Below are positions 1 to 6,662 of a DNA stretch of 10,607 nucleotides, piece by piece. Position 1 is the stretch's first letter. Each line of letters begins with the position of its first letter. Both the position numbers and the translations under genes were made by a program. Origin of the DNA: Chlorobiaceae bacterium (GTDB lineage Bacteria > Bacteroidota > Chlorobiia > Chlorobiales > Chlorobiaceae); assembly GCA_013336025.1 (NCBI GenBank), contig JAAXUM010000027.1, positions 1-10,607 of the forward strand, read 5' to 3'. Under the pieces are notes generated by a model. That model was not told the DNA's origin. It worked only from the letters and a program-made list of their open reading frames with translations, and made no database searches.

Positions 1-311
1 GCCTTCAGGAGTCCATGACCATGACCTTTGTTTCGCTTGTGCTCATCCAGTTTTTCAAGGCATATAATTTCCGTTCTGAAAAAGGCTCTCTTTTTGTTCG
101 TCCTTTTACAAACCGGTGGCTGAATCTTGCAATTGTCTGGGAGCTGGTCATGCTTGCCGCAATCATTTATGTTCCGTTTTTGCGGGGACTTTTCGGAACC
201 TGTCTGCTTACTCCGGAAGATTGGGTTATCATTATCGGTTCTGCGGTAACGGTTGTTCCGATTATTGAGCTGCTCAAGTGGTTGATGCGCAGCGGTCGGT
301 TCGGGTTGTAA
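1..311 (+). CDS. P-type cation-transporting ATPase, C-terminal fragment
   Basis: This is the 3' end of a gene that begins before the window. The reading frame is open from position 3 and stops at TAA 309-311. The roughly 102 visible residues match the C-terminal transmembrane domain (Cation_ATPase_C type) of P2-type ATPases of the SERCA/PMR1/MgtA group. Seen directly are a hydrophobic helix with VLIQFFKAYNFRS, then SLF, a second hydrophobic stretch ending in IYVPFLRGLFGT, the LTPEDW loop, and a last helix ending in ELLKWLMR. In this family the domain forms the last membrane helices and helps shape the ion path. The catalytic DKTGT, nucleotide-binding and ion-ligand segments lie outside the window, so the ion (Ca2+, Mg2+ or other) cannot be told. 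It converges on hemE. I am confident of the superfamily but not of the substrate. Confidence 0.85.
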   Translation, partial: LQESMTMTFVSLVLIQFFKAYNFRSEKGSLFVRPFTNRWLNLAIVWELVMLAAIIYVPFLRGLFGTCLLTPEDWVIIIGSAVTVVPIIELLKWLMRSGRFGL

Positions 312-344
312 CGCGATTCCGTACTGTTGGCTGGTATAAATAAA

Positions 345-379
345 AACACCGCCTGATGGTTGATGCATCAGGCGGTGTT
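345..379 (-). terminator. Rho-independent terminator of hemE
   Basis: A perfect 14-bp inverted repeat (AACACCGCCTGATG at 345-358, its complement at 366-379) encloses a 7-base loop. Read on the minus strand, the GC-rich stem is followed immediately by a T-rich run (TTTTTATTTATA, from plus-strand positions 346 down to about 335). This is the classic layout of an intrinsic terminator 36 bases after the hemE stop. On the plus strand no T-run follows the stem, so for the converging ATPase gene it would at most give a 3' stem or weak termination. Confidence 0.9.
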
Positions 380-414
380 GAAGAAACGGGGATCAGAAGG
401 AAAGCGTGCAGTGC

Positions 415-1470
415 TTAGTGGTACTTGACACTTTCTTCCTTGACAAATTCCACAAGGAGTTTCAGGTTTGCAGGATCGACGTCTGGAAGAATGCCGTGTC
501 CGAGGTTGAACACATGGCCTGATGTCGCTGTATGCTGGCCAAACTGTTTGAGGATTTTTGCCGCTTCCGAGCGGATTTTATCCGGTGTGCCGTACAGTAC
601 TGTTGGGTCCATGTTGCCCTGAATGCAGACTCTGTCGTTAAGCTCTTTGCGCGCTTTGGCTATATCCATGTTCCACCCGAGGCCCATGGCATCGCAGCCT
701 GTATCGGCAATTTCGGAGAGAATGGTGTTACAGTCTTTCGAGAAGACAATCACCGGAGTGTCGGGATATTTTGTCTTGATCGCCTGAACGTTTTCCTTGA
801 TATAGGGGAGAGCAAATTCGCGGTAGTCGTCTTCTGAAAGTGCGCTTGCCCATGAATCGAATATCTGGATTGCATCAGCACCGGCTTCGATCTGCATCAG
901 GACATATTCGGTGATGACGCTGGAAATTTTGCTGAGGAGCATATGGGCCATTTTTGGCTCACGATACATCATTTTTTTAGCAAAGGCGTAGTTTTTTGAG
1001 CCACCACCTTCGACTGCATAAGTGAAGAGTGTCCATGCTGCTCCGGAAAATCCGATAAGCGGTACTCTGTTGTCAAGCTCTTTTTTTGTCAGGCGGATGG
1101 CATCCATCACGTACCCAAGCTTTTCATTGATATCAGGGATGATAAGACGGTCGATGTCAACCTGTGAGCGGATGGCTGGTGAAAGTCGGATGCCTTTGGA
1201 CTCAATGATCTCGACATCCATTCCCATGGCTTCGTTGACAACAAGGATATCCGAGAAAATAATGGCAGCATCGACTCCCATCAAGTCAACCGGCTGAATG
1301 GTTACTTCTGCTGCCAGTTCCGGGGTTTTGCAGAGGGTTAAAAAGTCTGTTTTTTCTCTCACGGCACGATATTCCGGTAAGTAACGGCCAGCTTGCCGCA
1401 TCACCCAGATTGGTGTTCGTGAGCAAGGCTGTCTTTTTAACGCCCGGAGGAAGAGATCATTTTTGAGCAT
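415..1470 (-). CDS. hemE: Uroporphyrinogen decarboxylase (HemE)
   Basis: This cytosolic enzyme removes the four acetate carboxyl groups of uroporphyrinogen III to give coproporphyrinogen III, the branch-defining step toward haem and (bacterio)chlorophyll. The 351-residue protein has the usual family length and is intact. Visible hallmarks are RQAGRYLPEYR near residues 25-35 (substrate-binding Arg25 and Arg29), the aspartate in FSDIL (Asp74, matching the catalytic Asp86 of the human enzyme), Tyr151 in TLFTYAVEGGGSK, Ser206 in FDSWAS, GLGWNMD near 263-269, and GHVFNLGHGILPD with His325 near the C-terminus. The start is the first in-frame ATG before the conserved N-terminal block. It has no strong Shine-Dalgarno, so translation initiation may be weak or depend on leader context. 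The gene lies downstream of the succinate dehydrogenase operon across a 158-base gap, so it probably has its own promoter, and it ends at a strong terminator. Confidence 0.97.
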   Translation of the reverse strand: MLKNDLFLRALKRQPCSRTPIWVMRQAGRYLPEYRAVREKTDFLTLCKTPELAAEVTIQPVDLMGVDAAIIFSDILVVNEAMGMDVEIIESKGIRLSPAIRSQVDIDRLIIPDINEKLGYVMDAIRLTKKELDNRVPLIGFSGAAWTLFTYAVEGGGSKNYAFAKKMMYREPKMAHMLLSKISSVITEYVLMQIEAGADAIQIFDSWASALSEDDYREFALPYIKENVQAIKTKYPDTPVIVFSKDCNTILSEIADTGCDAMGLGWNMDIAKARKELNDRVCIQGNMDPTVLYGTPDKIRSEAAKILKQFGQHTATSGHVFNLGHGILPDVDPANLKLLVEFVKEESVKYH

Positions 1471-1628
1471 GCAACGCAGTTATTTGAGTGGTTGAAAAAA
1501 ACAGATACTCCTCAGCATAGCGGTCAAATTATGAACTGAGAGCGAAGTGAAAGTGCAAAGTTACGTTTTTCTGGCCTTTTTTTAAAACTTTTCGACAGAT
1601 CGATCAGCGCGAGTACAATCTGCATTTT
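1471..1628 (-). promoter_or_regulatory. hemE leader and promoter region (unresolved)
   Basis: This 158-base gap separates the end of the succinate dehydrogenase operon from the start of hemE, both on the minus strand. It must hold the hemE promoter unless hemE is read through from upstream. The best visible -10-like element on the minus strand is CATAAT (plus 1527-1532), with a TTGCAC roughly 19 bases upstream, which is longer than optimal spacing. No convincing intrinsic terminator for the upstream operon is visible: there is an A/T-rich stretch at about 1565-1592 but no GC-rich stem with a T-tail. Low-level read-through into hemE therefore remains possible. Confidence 0.3.
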
Positions 1629-2477
1629 TCAACAGACAATGTGCCTTTGGATGCCAAGCTGCTTTTTGGTGTAGCCAAGTGCAAGACCTACCATTTCTGA
1701 AAGATGAAGCACGGGTATCGATGCGTTGATATGAGCCTGTTTGAGCGCTTTTGCCTGATAGCCGTCAAGGACGGTATGGCAGAGCGGACAGGGGGTGACA
1801 ATAAAGTCGGCTTTCGATTCGATGGCTTCTGCAAGGGCTTCAGCGGCAACATTGAGCGACTCTTCCTCGGCTACAAGCAGGGTGTGAAAACCGCAGCAGC
1901 GGTTTTTATGTTCATAGGGTATGGTTGTTCCTCCAAGTGCTTCAATCAACTGGTCGAGTGAGCTTGGGTCAAGAGGGTTGTCTTTGCCGAGTACCGTTGA
2001 TGGTCTGAGAATATGACAGCCGTAGAAAGGAGCGATTGTAAAGTTTTTTAGAGGAACCTTTACTTTCGATTTGATCACATCAAGACCCACGTCTTCGATC
2101 AATACCCATAACAGGTGGCGAACTTCAGATGTTCCTTTGTATTCAAGCCCCTCCTTTTTCAGCAGTTCGTTGACTTCGCGTTTCAGGTCAGGAGATTCGT
2201 CGAGCTTTTTCTTTGCCGTTCGTATGGTCATCAGGCAGGTATTGCAGGAGACGACGAGATCAAGACCAAGTTTTTCTGCATGCGCGATATTGCGTGCATT
2301 GACAAGTGCGAAATGCTTCGGGCTTACATACTCAAGGTTGCTGCCTCCGCAGCAGGTGCTTTCATGCAGTTTGATCAGTTCCATGTCAAGATCTTTTTGC
2401 CAGAGGTCAATTGAGCGGTCAAGCTCCTTGGTCATGGATTCGTTTATACAGCTCAGGTAGTATGCATACCGTTTCAT
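1629..2477 (-). CDS. HdrB-like CCG-domain subunit of type E succinate dehydrogenase/fumarate reductase
   Basis: A 282-residue protein with two copies of the cysteine-rich CCG motif found in heterodisulfide reductase subunit B and in the anchor-replacing subunit (often called SdhE or SdhC) of type E succinate:quinone oxidoreductases. The first copy uses Cys10, Cys42-Cys43-Gly, and Cys78/Cys81 (CNTC). The second uses Cys154, Cys194-Cys195-Gly, and Cys230/Cys233 (CPLC). In characterised relatives one CCG domain carries an iron-sulfur cluster and the other can bind zinc. There is no run long and hydrophobic enough for a standard transmembrane anchor, so association with the membrane and quinone would be peripheral. 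The start is set by GGGGGAG at 2487-2493, nine bases before the ATG. It follows sdhB after only 18 bases, making it the third gene of the operon. Its position right after sdhAB argues for SdhE rather than a true heterodisulfide reductase. Confidence 0.9.
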   Translation of the reverse strand: MKRYAYYLSCINESMTKELDRSIDLWQKDLDMELIKLHESTCCGGSNLEYVSPKHFALVNARNIAHAEKLGLDLVVSCNTCLMTIRTAKKKLDESPDLKREVNELLKKEGLEYKGTSEVRHLLWVLIEDVGLDVIKSKVKVPLKNFTIAPFYGCHILRPSTVLGKDNPLDPSSLDQLIEALGGTTIPYEHKNRCCGFHTLLVAEEESLNVAAEALAEAIESKADFIVTPCPLCHTVLDGYQAKALKQAHINASIPVLHLSEMVGLALGYTKKQLGIQRHIVC

Positions 2478-2486
2478 CTCGCGATT

Positions 2487-2493
2487 CTCCCCC
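2487..2493 (-). promoter_or_regulatory. Ribosome binding site of the CCG subunit gene
   Basis: GGGGGAG on the minus strand lies nine bases before the ATG at 2475-2477, in the 18-base space after the sdhB stop. It fixes the start of the CCG subunit. Confidence 0.7.
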
Positions 2494-2495
2494 GA

Positions 2496-3566
2496 TTATT
2501 TGTTATGTGACTGCTGATCATCTTTGACGTGCTCCGTCATCTCTCTGAACTCTTCCCGGAACGCCTTTATTCCCTTGGATGGTTTTACCATGGGCGGCGG
2601 CGGAGGTGTACGGCGCTTCATGATCATTTTTACGGCCATGGGTAACAGGTTTTTCACTGTCCATAGAACACCGTTTGTCCGGAACGGCAGGGTGGCTTCA
2701 ACGAGTTTTCCTTTCTTTGCGATATCATCCATGAAGGCTTCGGCATGTTTTGCTCCGCTGGTGTCTTTTGTTCCTCTGACCTCAAGAGCATTTTCTCGTA
2801 TGCCGTGAATGGCATCCATGATGGGAATGCTTTTGACGCACGTTTCCTGACAGCGGTAGCAGTGTGTACAATCCCATACTCCGTGATCCTTTACCAGTTC
2901 AGCAAGACGTGTGTCGTGAATGGTGTCGCGGCTGTCGACGTTCATCCTGTAGGATTTCAGAAGAACAGCGGGGGATACATACTCTTTGTGTGCTCTCAGA
3001 ATGGTGCATTCTGAAACGCATGATGCACAAAGTATGCAGTCTGTAGCCTTGTCGTACTTCAAAAACTCATCTTCGGATACAAGAAACTCTTTTTTGCCCA
3101 TTTCGGATTCAGGCATTGAAGAGTCAATCCAGTTCATATAGTGCTTCATCTTGTCGACAAGAGGGTCCATGTCAACAATGAGGTCTTTTATGGGGGGCAT
3201 GTTGCGGAGCGGCTCAACTTTGAGAATGCCTGGCTCTTTGCATCGGTCAAGCTCTTCCCATACCTGTGTGGTACAGGCAAGCTTTGATATTCCGTTGACC
3301 CGCATGCCGCATGATCCACAGATTCCCGCCTGGCAGAATGCCCTGAAGCTTACCGTTGGATCAACATGCTCTTTTATATAATTGAGTGCACGGAGAACGG
3401 TAATGCCTCGTTCAACAGGTATGGTGTAGTCATCGAAATACGGTTTGATGTCTACCTGCGGGTTAAACCGGAATACCCGAAAGGTTATATCCCTTTTCTC
3501 TTCTTTATGCTGTTCTGCTGCTCCCGTCATGTGCATTGAGTTAATAGGTTCTTTCCTGGAGTTCAT
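2496..3566 (-). CDS. sdhB: Succinate dehydrogenase/fumarate reductase iron-sulfur subunit (type E SdhB)
   Basis: The electron-transfer subunit that passes electrons between the SdhA flavin and the quinone-side subunit. Residues about 26-125 form the plant-type ferredoxin domain with [2Fe-2S] ligands Cys78, Cys83, Cys86 and Cys98 (CQAGICGSCG...LAC). The C-terminal domain has CILCASCVSEC (Cys177, 180, 183, 187) and CTHCYRCQETC (Cys233, 236, 239, 243). E. coli SdhB has only three cysteines in the second motif and makes a [3Fe-4S] centre. The extra cysteine here (Cys236) predicts a second [4Fe-4S] cluster, a type E hallmark. About 95 residues follow the last cluster, including a possible amphipathic segment near 296-317 and a PPPPP run at 321-325. 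The start is uncertain: ATG at 3566 overlaps the sdhA end by 26 bases, whereas in-frame ATGs at 3536 and 3530 would begin just after the sdhA stop. Conserved sequence begins only near residue 27, so it does not decide. Confidence 0.93.
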   Translation of the reverse strand: MNSRKEPINSMHMTGAAEQHKEEKRDITFRVFRFNPQVDIKPYFDDYTIPVERGITVLRALNYIKEHVDPTVSFRAFCQAGICGSCGMRVNGISKLACTTQVWEELDRCKEPGILKVEPLRNMPPIKDLIVDMDPLVDKMKHYMNWIDSSMPESEMGKKEFLVSEDEFLKYDKATDCILCASCVSECTILRAHKEYVSPAVLLKSYRMNVDSRDTIHDTRLAELVKDHGVWDCTHCYRCQETCVKSIPIMDAIHGIRENALEVRGTKDTSGAKHAEAFMDDIAKKGKLVEATLPFRTNGVLWTVKNLLPMAVKMIMKRRTPPPPPMVKPSKGIKAFREEFREMTEHVKDDQQSHNK

Positions 3567-5244
3567 ACCTGCCCATCGTTACAGGTTTTTGACCGAGTTT
3601 TACCGTTCCGTTGTCAAGGGTTGCGATTGTATGCTTGTGCCATTTCTCATCGTCCCTTGTGGGGAAGTCGTTTCTTGTATGCGAGCCACGGCTTTCCTCT
3701 CTTGCAAGGGCTCCTGCTGCAACGGTTTCAGCCAGATCCAGCATATTCTGCAGTTCAAGTACCTGCATAAGATTGGTATTGAAGATGTCGCTGGAGTCGA
3801 ATACGCGTATTTTTTTGAAGCGCTCTTTTAAAAGTGAGAGTTCATCCATGCCACGACTGATTTTGGATGCTTCCCTGTAAATGCCGACGTTCAGAGCAAG
3901 GGTTTGACCAAGCTCTTCCCGGAGTGCGCCATAGCGTTCGTAATGTCCTGAAGATTGCATGAAACTTCTGAGTTCTTCGTCTTTGGCTTTGATCTCTTCA
4001 GGTGAAATGACTCCCGGTTCGAATTTTCCCGCCTCTTCGGCTGCTGTATGACCGGCAATTCGTCCGAATACGAGGATATCGAGAAGCGAGTTGCCGCCAA
4101 GACGATTTGCTCCGTGTACCGATACACATGCGCACTCTCCGGCAGCATAAACGCCGTCCATTACCGTTCTGCCATAGTTGTCGGTATCAATGCCGCCCAT
4201 TGAATAATGTGCCGTTGGCCTGACAGGAATCGGTTCTTCTATAGGATCAACACCTTCGAAATTCATCGACATTTCCCTGATCTGGGGTAGCCTTGATTTG
4301 ATCAGCTCTGCTCCGAGATGAGTCAGGTCAAGGTGGATGTATTTCCCTGCCGGGCTGTCAAAGCCCCGGTCTTGCAGGATTTCCGTTTCGATGGAGCGCG
4401 AAACAAGGTCTCTCGGGCCCAGCTCCATTTTTTCCGGCGCATATCTCGCCATGAATCGTTCGCCATCCTTGTTGACCAGATAGCCGCCTTCACCTCTGGC
4501 TCCTTCTGTTACGAGGAGGCCGCTTTTTCTCAGGCCTGTCGGGTGAAACTGAACAAACTCCATATCTTTGAGCGGAATTCCTGCCCGGTAGGCTATAGCC
4601 TGGCCATCACCGGTATTGCCTGCGGCATTGCTGGAGCGGTTCCAGTACATTTTTGCATAGCCGCCGGTTGCGAAAATGACTGTTTTTGCAGGAAATGCTT
4701 CGATCTTGCCGGTTTTCATGTTCATGGCAAGCAGCCCTCTCATACGGCTGTTGTTGACTGAAAGGCTCAGGGAGAAATATTCATTGAAGAAAAAGACCCC
4801 TTTTTTCAGACACTGTTCATACAGAGTCTGAAGAATGGTATGTCCGGTTTTGTCGGCACAGTAGCAGCATCGTGGTCGTCCGGCACCGCCGAAAGGCCTC
4901 TGAGCAATGGTATTGTCGTCAAGGCGCGACCATGGGGTGCCAATGTTGTCAAGTTCTCGGATGATTTTCGGTGCTTCTGAGCACAGAATGTCTACGGCAT
5001 CCTGATCGGCAAGGTAGTCGCTGCCTTTGATGGTGTCGAAAATATGCATTTCGACGGTGTCGTCCTTTGCCTTGTTGGCAAGAGCCGCATTGGCTCCTCC
5101 CTGGGCTGCCGAGGTGTGTGAGCGGTTAGGATAGACTTTCGATAAAACGGCGATATTAAGGGACGGGTTGGTTTTCATGGCCTCCATAGCCGCATATAAT
5201 CCTGCACCGCCTCCCCCGACAATAACGATATCAAATGGTTTCAT
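3541..5244 (-). CDS. sdhA: Succinate dehydrogenase/fumarate reductase flavoprotein subunit (SdhA)
   Basis: The catalytic subunit, which interconverts succinate and fumarate at a covalently bound FAD. In an autotroph running the reductive TCA cycle it would act mainly as fumarate reductase. The 567-residue length is normal. Visible elements are the N-terminal dinucleotide fold GGGGAGLYAAMEA (10-22); His43 in RSHTSAAQGG, the expected site of covalent FAD attachment; HPTG (234-237); TEGARGEGG (246-254); the catalytic arginine in GPRDLVSRS (Arg278, like Arg286 of E. coli SdhA); His345 in RPTAHYSMGG; and Arg381 in GANRLGGNSLLD. The C-terminal domain ends with the conserved DFPTRDDEKWHKH stretch. 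An unusual RCCYCAD (three cysteines, 126-129) precedes the conserved TGH. The first gene of the operon, with its start at the first ATG before the FAD fold; the upstream ribosome binding site is weak. SDH and FRD cannot be told apart by sequence alone. Confidence 0.96.
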   Translation of the reverse strand: MKPFDIVIVGGGGAGLYAAMEAMKTNPSLNIAVLSKVYPNRSHTSAAQGGANAALANKAKDDTVEMHIFDTIKGSDYLADQDAVDILCSEAPKIIRELDNIGTPWSRLDDNTIAQRPFGGAGRPRCCYCADKTGHTILQTLYEQCLKKGVFFFNEYFSLSLSVNNSRMRGLLAMNMKTGKIEAFPAKTVIFATGGYAKMYWNRSSNAAGNTGDGQAIAYRAGIPLKDMEFVQFHPTGLRKSGLLVTEGARGEGGYLVNKDGERFMARYAPEKMELGPRDLVSRSIETEILQDRGFDSPAGKYIHLDLTHLGAELIKSRLPQIREMSMNFEGVDPIEEPIPVRPTAHYSMGGIDTDNYGRTVMDGVYAAGECACVSVHGANRLGGNSLLDILVFGRIAGHTAAEEAGKFEPGVISPEEIKAKDEELRSFMQSSGHYERYGALREELGQTLALNVGIYREASKISRGMDELSLLKERFKKIRVFDSSDIFNTNLMQVLELQNMLDLAETVAAGALAREESRGSHTRNDFPTRDDEKWHKHTIATLDNGTVKLGQKPVTMGRYELQERTY

Positions 5245-5345
5245 ACGCTCAAATAGCTTTATGAGGCTGGAAAAACAGCATCACTGATGGTAAGAAGGGT
5301 CGCAAAGGCTGTACCCTGAAGATTGAACTATGTATTTCTGAACGG
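5245..5345 (-). other. Upstream region of sdhA
   Basis: About 100 bases lie between the possible terminator of the CBS gene and the sdhA ATG. If that terminator works, the succinate dehydrogenase promoter must be here. No good match to a -35/-10 pair is visible; CATAGT (plus 5327-5332) and CATAAA are only partial -10 matches. No riboswitch-like structure or clear operator was recognised. Confidence 0.25.
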
Positions 5346-5372
5346 AAAAAATGAGCAGGCAGTCAGGCTGCT
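5346..5372 (-). terminator. Possible intrinsic terminator of the CBS-domain gene
   Basis: On the minus strand AGCAG (5358-5354 complement side) pairs with CTGCT across a short imperfect stem that includes the last two bases of the TAG stop codon. A run of six T (plus A at 5346-5351) begins two bases after the stem. The core is five base pairs with a mismatch and one further C-G pair, so termination may be partial. If active it separates the CBS gene from the succinate dehydrogenase operon. Confidence 0.4.
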
Positions 5373-5817
5373 ACAAGGCGATGTTGTCATCATGAATCGG
5401 AAGTTCTTCTACGGCATGAAGAACATCAGTCATATTGAGAACGCCAATCACTTTATTGTTTTCCATCACGGTGAGGCGACGGACATTGGTTCTTTTCATC
5501 AGACGGAGTGCGTACTTGATTCTGAGGCTCGGATTCACGCTGATGATCGGCTTGCTCATGATCTGGAAAACAGGTGTGTTCCATGGATCCCGATGGACGT
5601 CTTCACCCGGATCAATGACTTTTTCAAGGATATCTTTTTCTGTAACAATTCCGTAGCAGTCGTCTTCATTGCGCGGCTCAACAATAAGTCCGCTCTCACT
5701 GGTTTTTTTCATCAACTGCAGTGCTTCGGCAACTGTGCAACTGCCTTTGATGGTATGATAGTTTTTTTGCATCAGGTCTGAAACAGGCAGAGTGCGTAAT
5801 GTAATAAGCTGGTGCAT
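5371..5817 (-). CDS. Small stand-alone tandem CBS-domain protein
   Basis: A 148-residue soluble protein made almost entirely of two CBS domains (about residues 14-70 and 86-140), with no attached enzyme or channel domain. The first repeat shows the [20 protein letters not shown] segment and [13 protein letters not shown]. The second shows [40 protein letters not shown] and DVLHAVEE. These are the usual CBS strand-helix pattern with the G(I/V)(V/L)(T/N).(T/K)D ending. In this family a CBS pair forms a Bateman module that typically binds AMP, ATP or related adenylates and reports energy state, often by acting on a partner. It sits directly upstream of sdhA on the same strand, but with a 126-base gap and a possible terminator. 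Regulation of the succinate dehydrogenase is therefore only a guess. The start has no obvious Shine-Dalgarno; Met16 is an alternative but would clip the first domain. Confidence 0.88.
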   Translation of the reverse strand: MHQLITLRTLPVSDLMQKNYHTIKGSCTVAEALQLMKKTSESGLIVEPRNEDDCYGIVTEKDILEKVIDPGEDVHRDPWNTPVFQIMSKPIISVNPSLRIKYALRLMKRTNVRRLTVMENNKVIGVLNMTDVLHAVEELPIHDDNIAL

Positions 5818-5876
5818 AGTAAGTGTCGTTTGCCTTTGAAGATAAAAGGACGGAAAGCCCCCTTATTTTTGAGAAA

Positions 5877-5904
5877 ATAATAACGATTGACTGTATCTCA
5901 TGAA
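5877..5904 (-). promoter_or_regulatory. Candidate sigma-70-like promoter for the CBS-domain gene
   Basis: On the minus strand TATTAT (plus 5877-5882), a five-of-six match to TATAAT, lies 16 bases after TTCATG (plus 5899-5904), a weak -35. This would give a leader of roughly 50 bases before the CBS gene ATG at 5817. The region around it is A/T-rich, which raises the chance of a fortuitous match. Confidence 0.25.
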
Positions 5905-5964
5905 ATCTGGACAAGGCAGGATTGCCCTCTCAATCACCCGAAGGGTAGAAAAAGATAATTTAGC

Positions 5965-6006
5965 AAAAAAAATAATAATTTCGCAATAGCAGCATACCCT
6001 TATGCT
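5965..6006 (-). terminator. Possible terminator of the RND efflux operon
   Basis: AGCATA-CCCT-TATGCT (5991-6006) is a perfect 6-bp hairpin with a four-base loop that spans the TAA stop of the hydrolase gene at 6000-6002. An alternative pairing of ATAGCA (5986-5991) with TGCTAT (6003-6008) competes with it. A T-rich tail on the minus strand, ending in eight T (plus A at 5965-5972), starts about ten bases after the stem, which is further than ideal. It is the only terminator candidate at the end of the operon. Confidence 0.4.
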
Positions 6007-6641
6007 ATACCATGTTCTTTTTTATATGCTGCCCAGTTATGTTTGATTGCAAGAAATGATCTGAAATCAGGCTGCAGAAGAAACGGGTTGGATTTTTTTT
6101 CTTCTCGGATGGTTGATACCGGTGAGATCCCGTAATCATGTCCTGAAAAAACTCTTGTCTCGTCTGGAAGGCGCATGAGTTTGTCGTGCAGCGAGTGATA
6201 TTCAGCAAGAGCCTGTTCATCGGTAACCGTTCCGCCTACTTTTCCGGTAAACAGGGTGTCTCCGGTAAAGAGGGCGTCTCCGACAAGCAGGCAGAGCGAG
6301 TCTTCGGTGTGGCCCGGAGTATGAATGATCTGCACACTCTGCGAGCCCAGAGGAAATCGTGCCCCATCGTGAACACTGATTCCCGTTTCATTGCAGGTGT
6401 CACCATAAAGGAGTGGCTTGAGACCGGTCAATTGACTTATCGTCGCGTTTCCGCTGGTGTGATCGCTGTGGCCATGTGTTGAAAAGATATATCGAATCGT
6501 TAATCCGTGTTCACAGGCAAAATTGTATATCATGCCCGGATTATAGGATGCGTCAATTACAAGGGCGTCACCTGAAACGTTGTCGGCGGCAAGGTAGCCG
6601 AAGTTTCTGTCGCCGCCGGTGCGAAACTGTTTTATGAGCAT
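6000..6641 (-). CDS. Metallo-beta-lactamase-fold hydrolase, glyoxalase II-like
   Basis: A 213-residue soluble enzyme of the metallo-beta-lactamase superfamily, glyoxalase II/persulfide dioxygenase branch. The dinuclear metal motif THGHSDH gives His56, His58, Asp60 and His61. His111 (HTPGHTEDS), Asp128 (FTGDTLF) and His168 (FSGHDYG) complete the site. The segment VFSGHDYG followed by [13 protein letters not shown] matches the end of the catalytic domain of glyoxalase II-type thioesterases. It lacks the longer C-terminal substrate-binding domain of classical glyoxalase II (about 250 residues), so it resembles the short YcbL-like type. Candidate reactions are hydrolysis of glutathione-like thioesters or oxidation of persulfides; sequence does not decide between them. 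GGGAG lies seven bases before the ATG. The gene starts 21 bases after the PII-like gene, as the last member of the RND operon, which suggests thiol or sulfur stress, but that is inference. Confidence 0.9.
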   Translation of the reverse strand: MLIKQFRTGGDRNFGYLAADNVSGDALVIDASYNPGMIYNFACEHGLTIRYIFSTHGHSDHTSGNATISQLTGLKPLLYGDTCNETGISVHDGARFPLGSQSVQIIHTPGHTEDSLCLLVGDALFTGDTLFTGKVGGTVTDEQALAEYHSLHDKLMRLPDETRVFSGHDYGISPVSTIREEKKSNPFLLQPDFRSFLAIKHNWAAYKKEHGIA

Positions 6642-6662
6642 AAAATTTCTCCCGGAAAATAG

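Noticed and set aside
1590..1606. Near-palindrome CAGATCGATCAG as a possible operator downstream of the CCG subunit gene.
   Set aside because: Only the central GATCGATC is self-complementary in a functional sense, there is no second copy, and no promoter element is nearby.
1629..2477. Annotation of the CCG protein as a true CoB-CoM heterodisulfide reductase subunit B.
   Set aside because: No HdrA or HdrC gene is present and it directly follows sdhA and sdhB, so the type E succinate dehydrogenase subunit is the better reading.
5361..5370. The ten-base string AGTCAGGCTG occurs at 5361-5370 and 6661-6670, each beside a gene stop, with its complement near 10219-10229.
   Set aside because: Ten bases with no extended similarity around them is weak evidence in 10.6 kb. 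The copies sit in different contexts and do not form a repeat family.
5696..5914. A 72-residue minus-strand open frame overlapping the start of the CBS gene.
   Set aside because: It overlaps a clearly conserved protein in another frame, has low-complexity composition and no recognisable motif.
5915..5950. Short hairpins such as AAGGCA-GGAT-TGCCCT at about 5914-5929 and ACCC-GAA-GGGT at 5937-5947.
   Set aside because: Stems are four to six base pairs with wobble or tiny loops and no T-tail. They are compatible with chance in a non-coding spacer.
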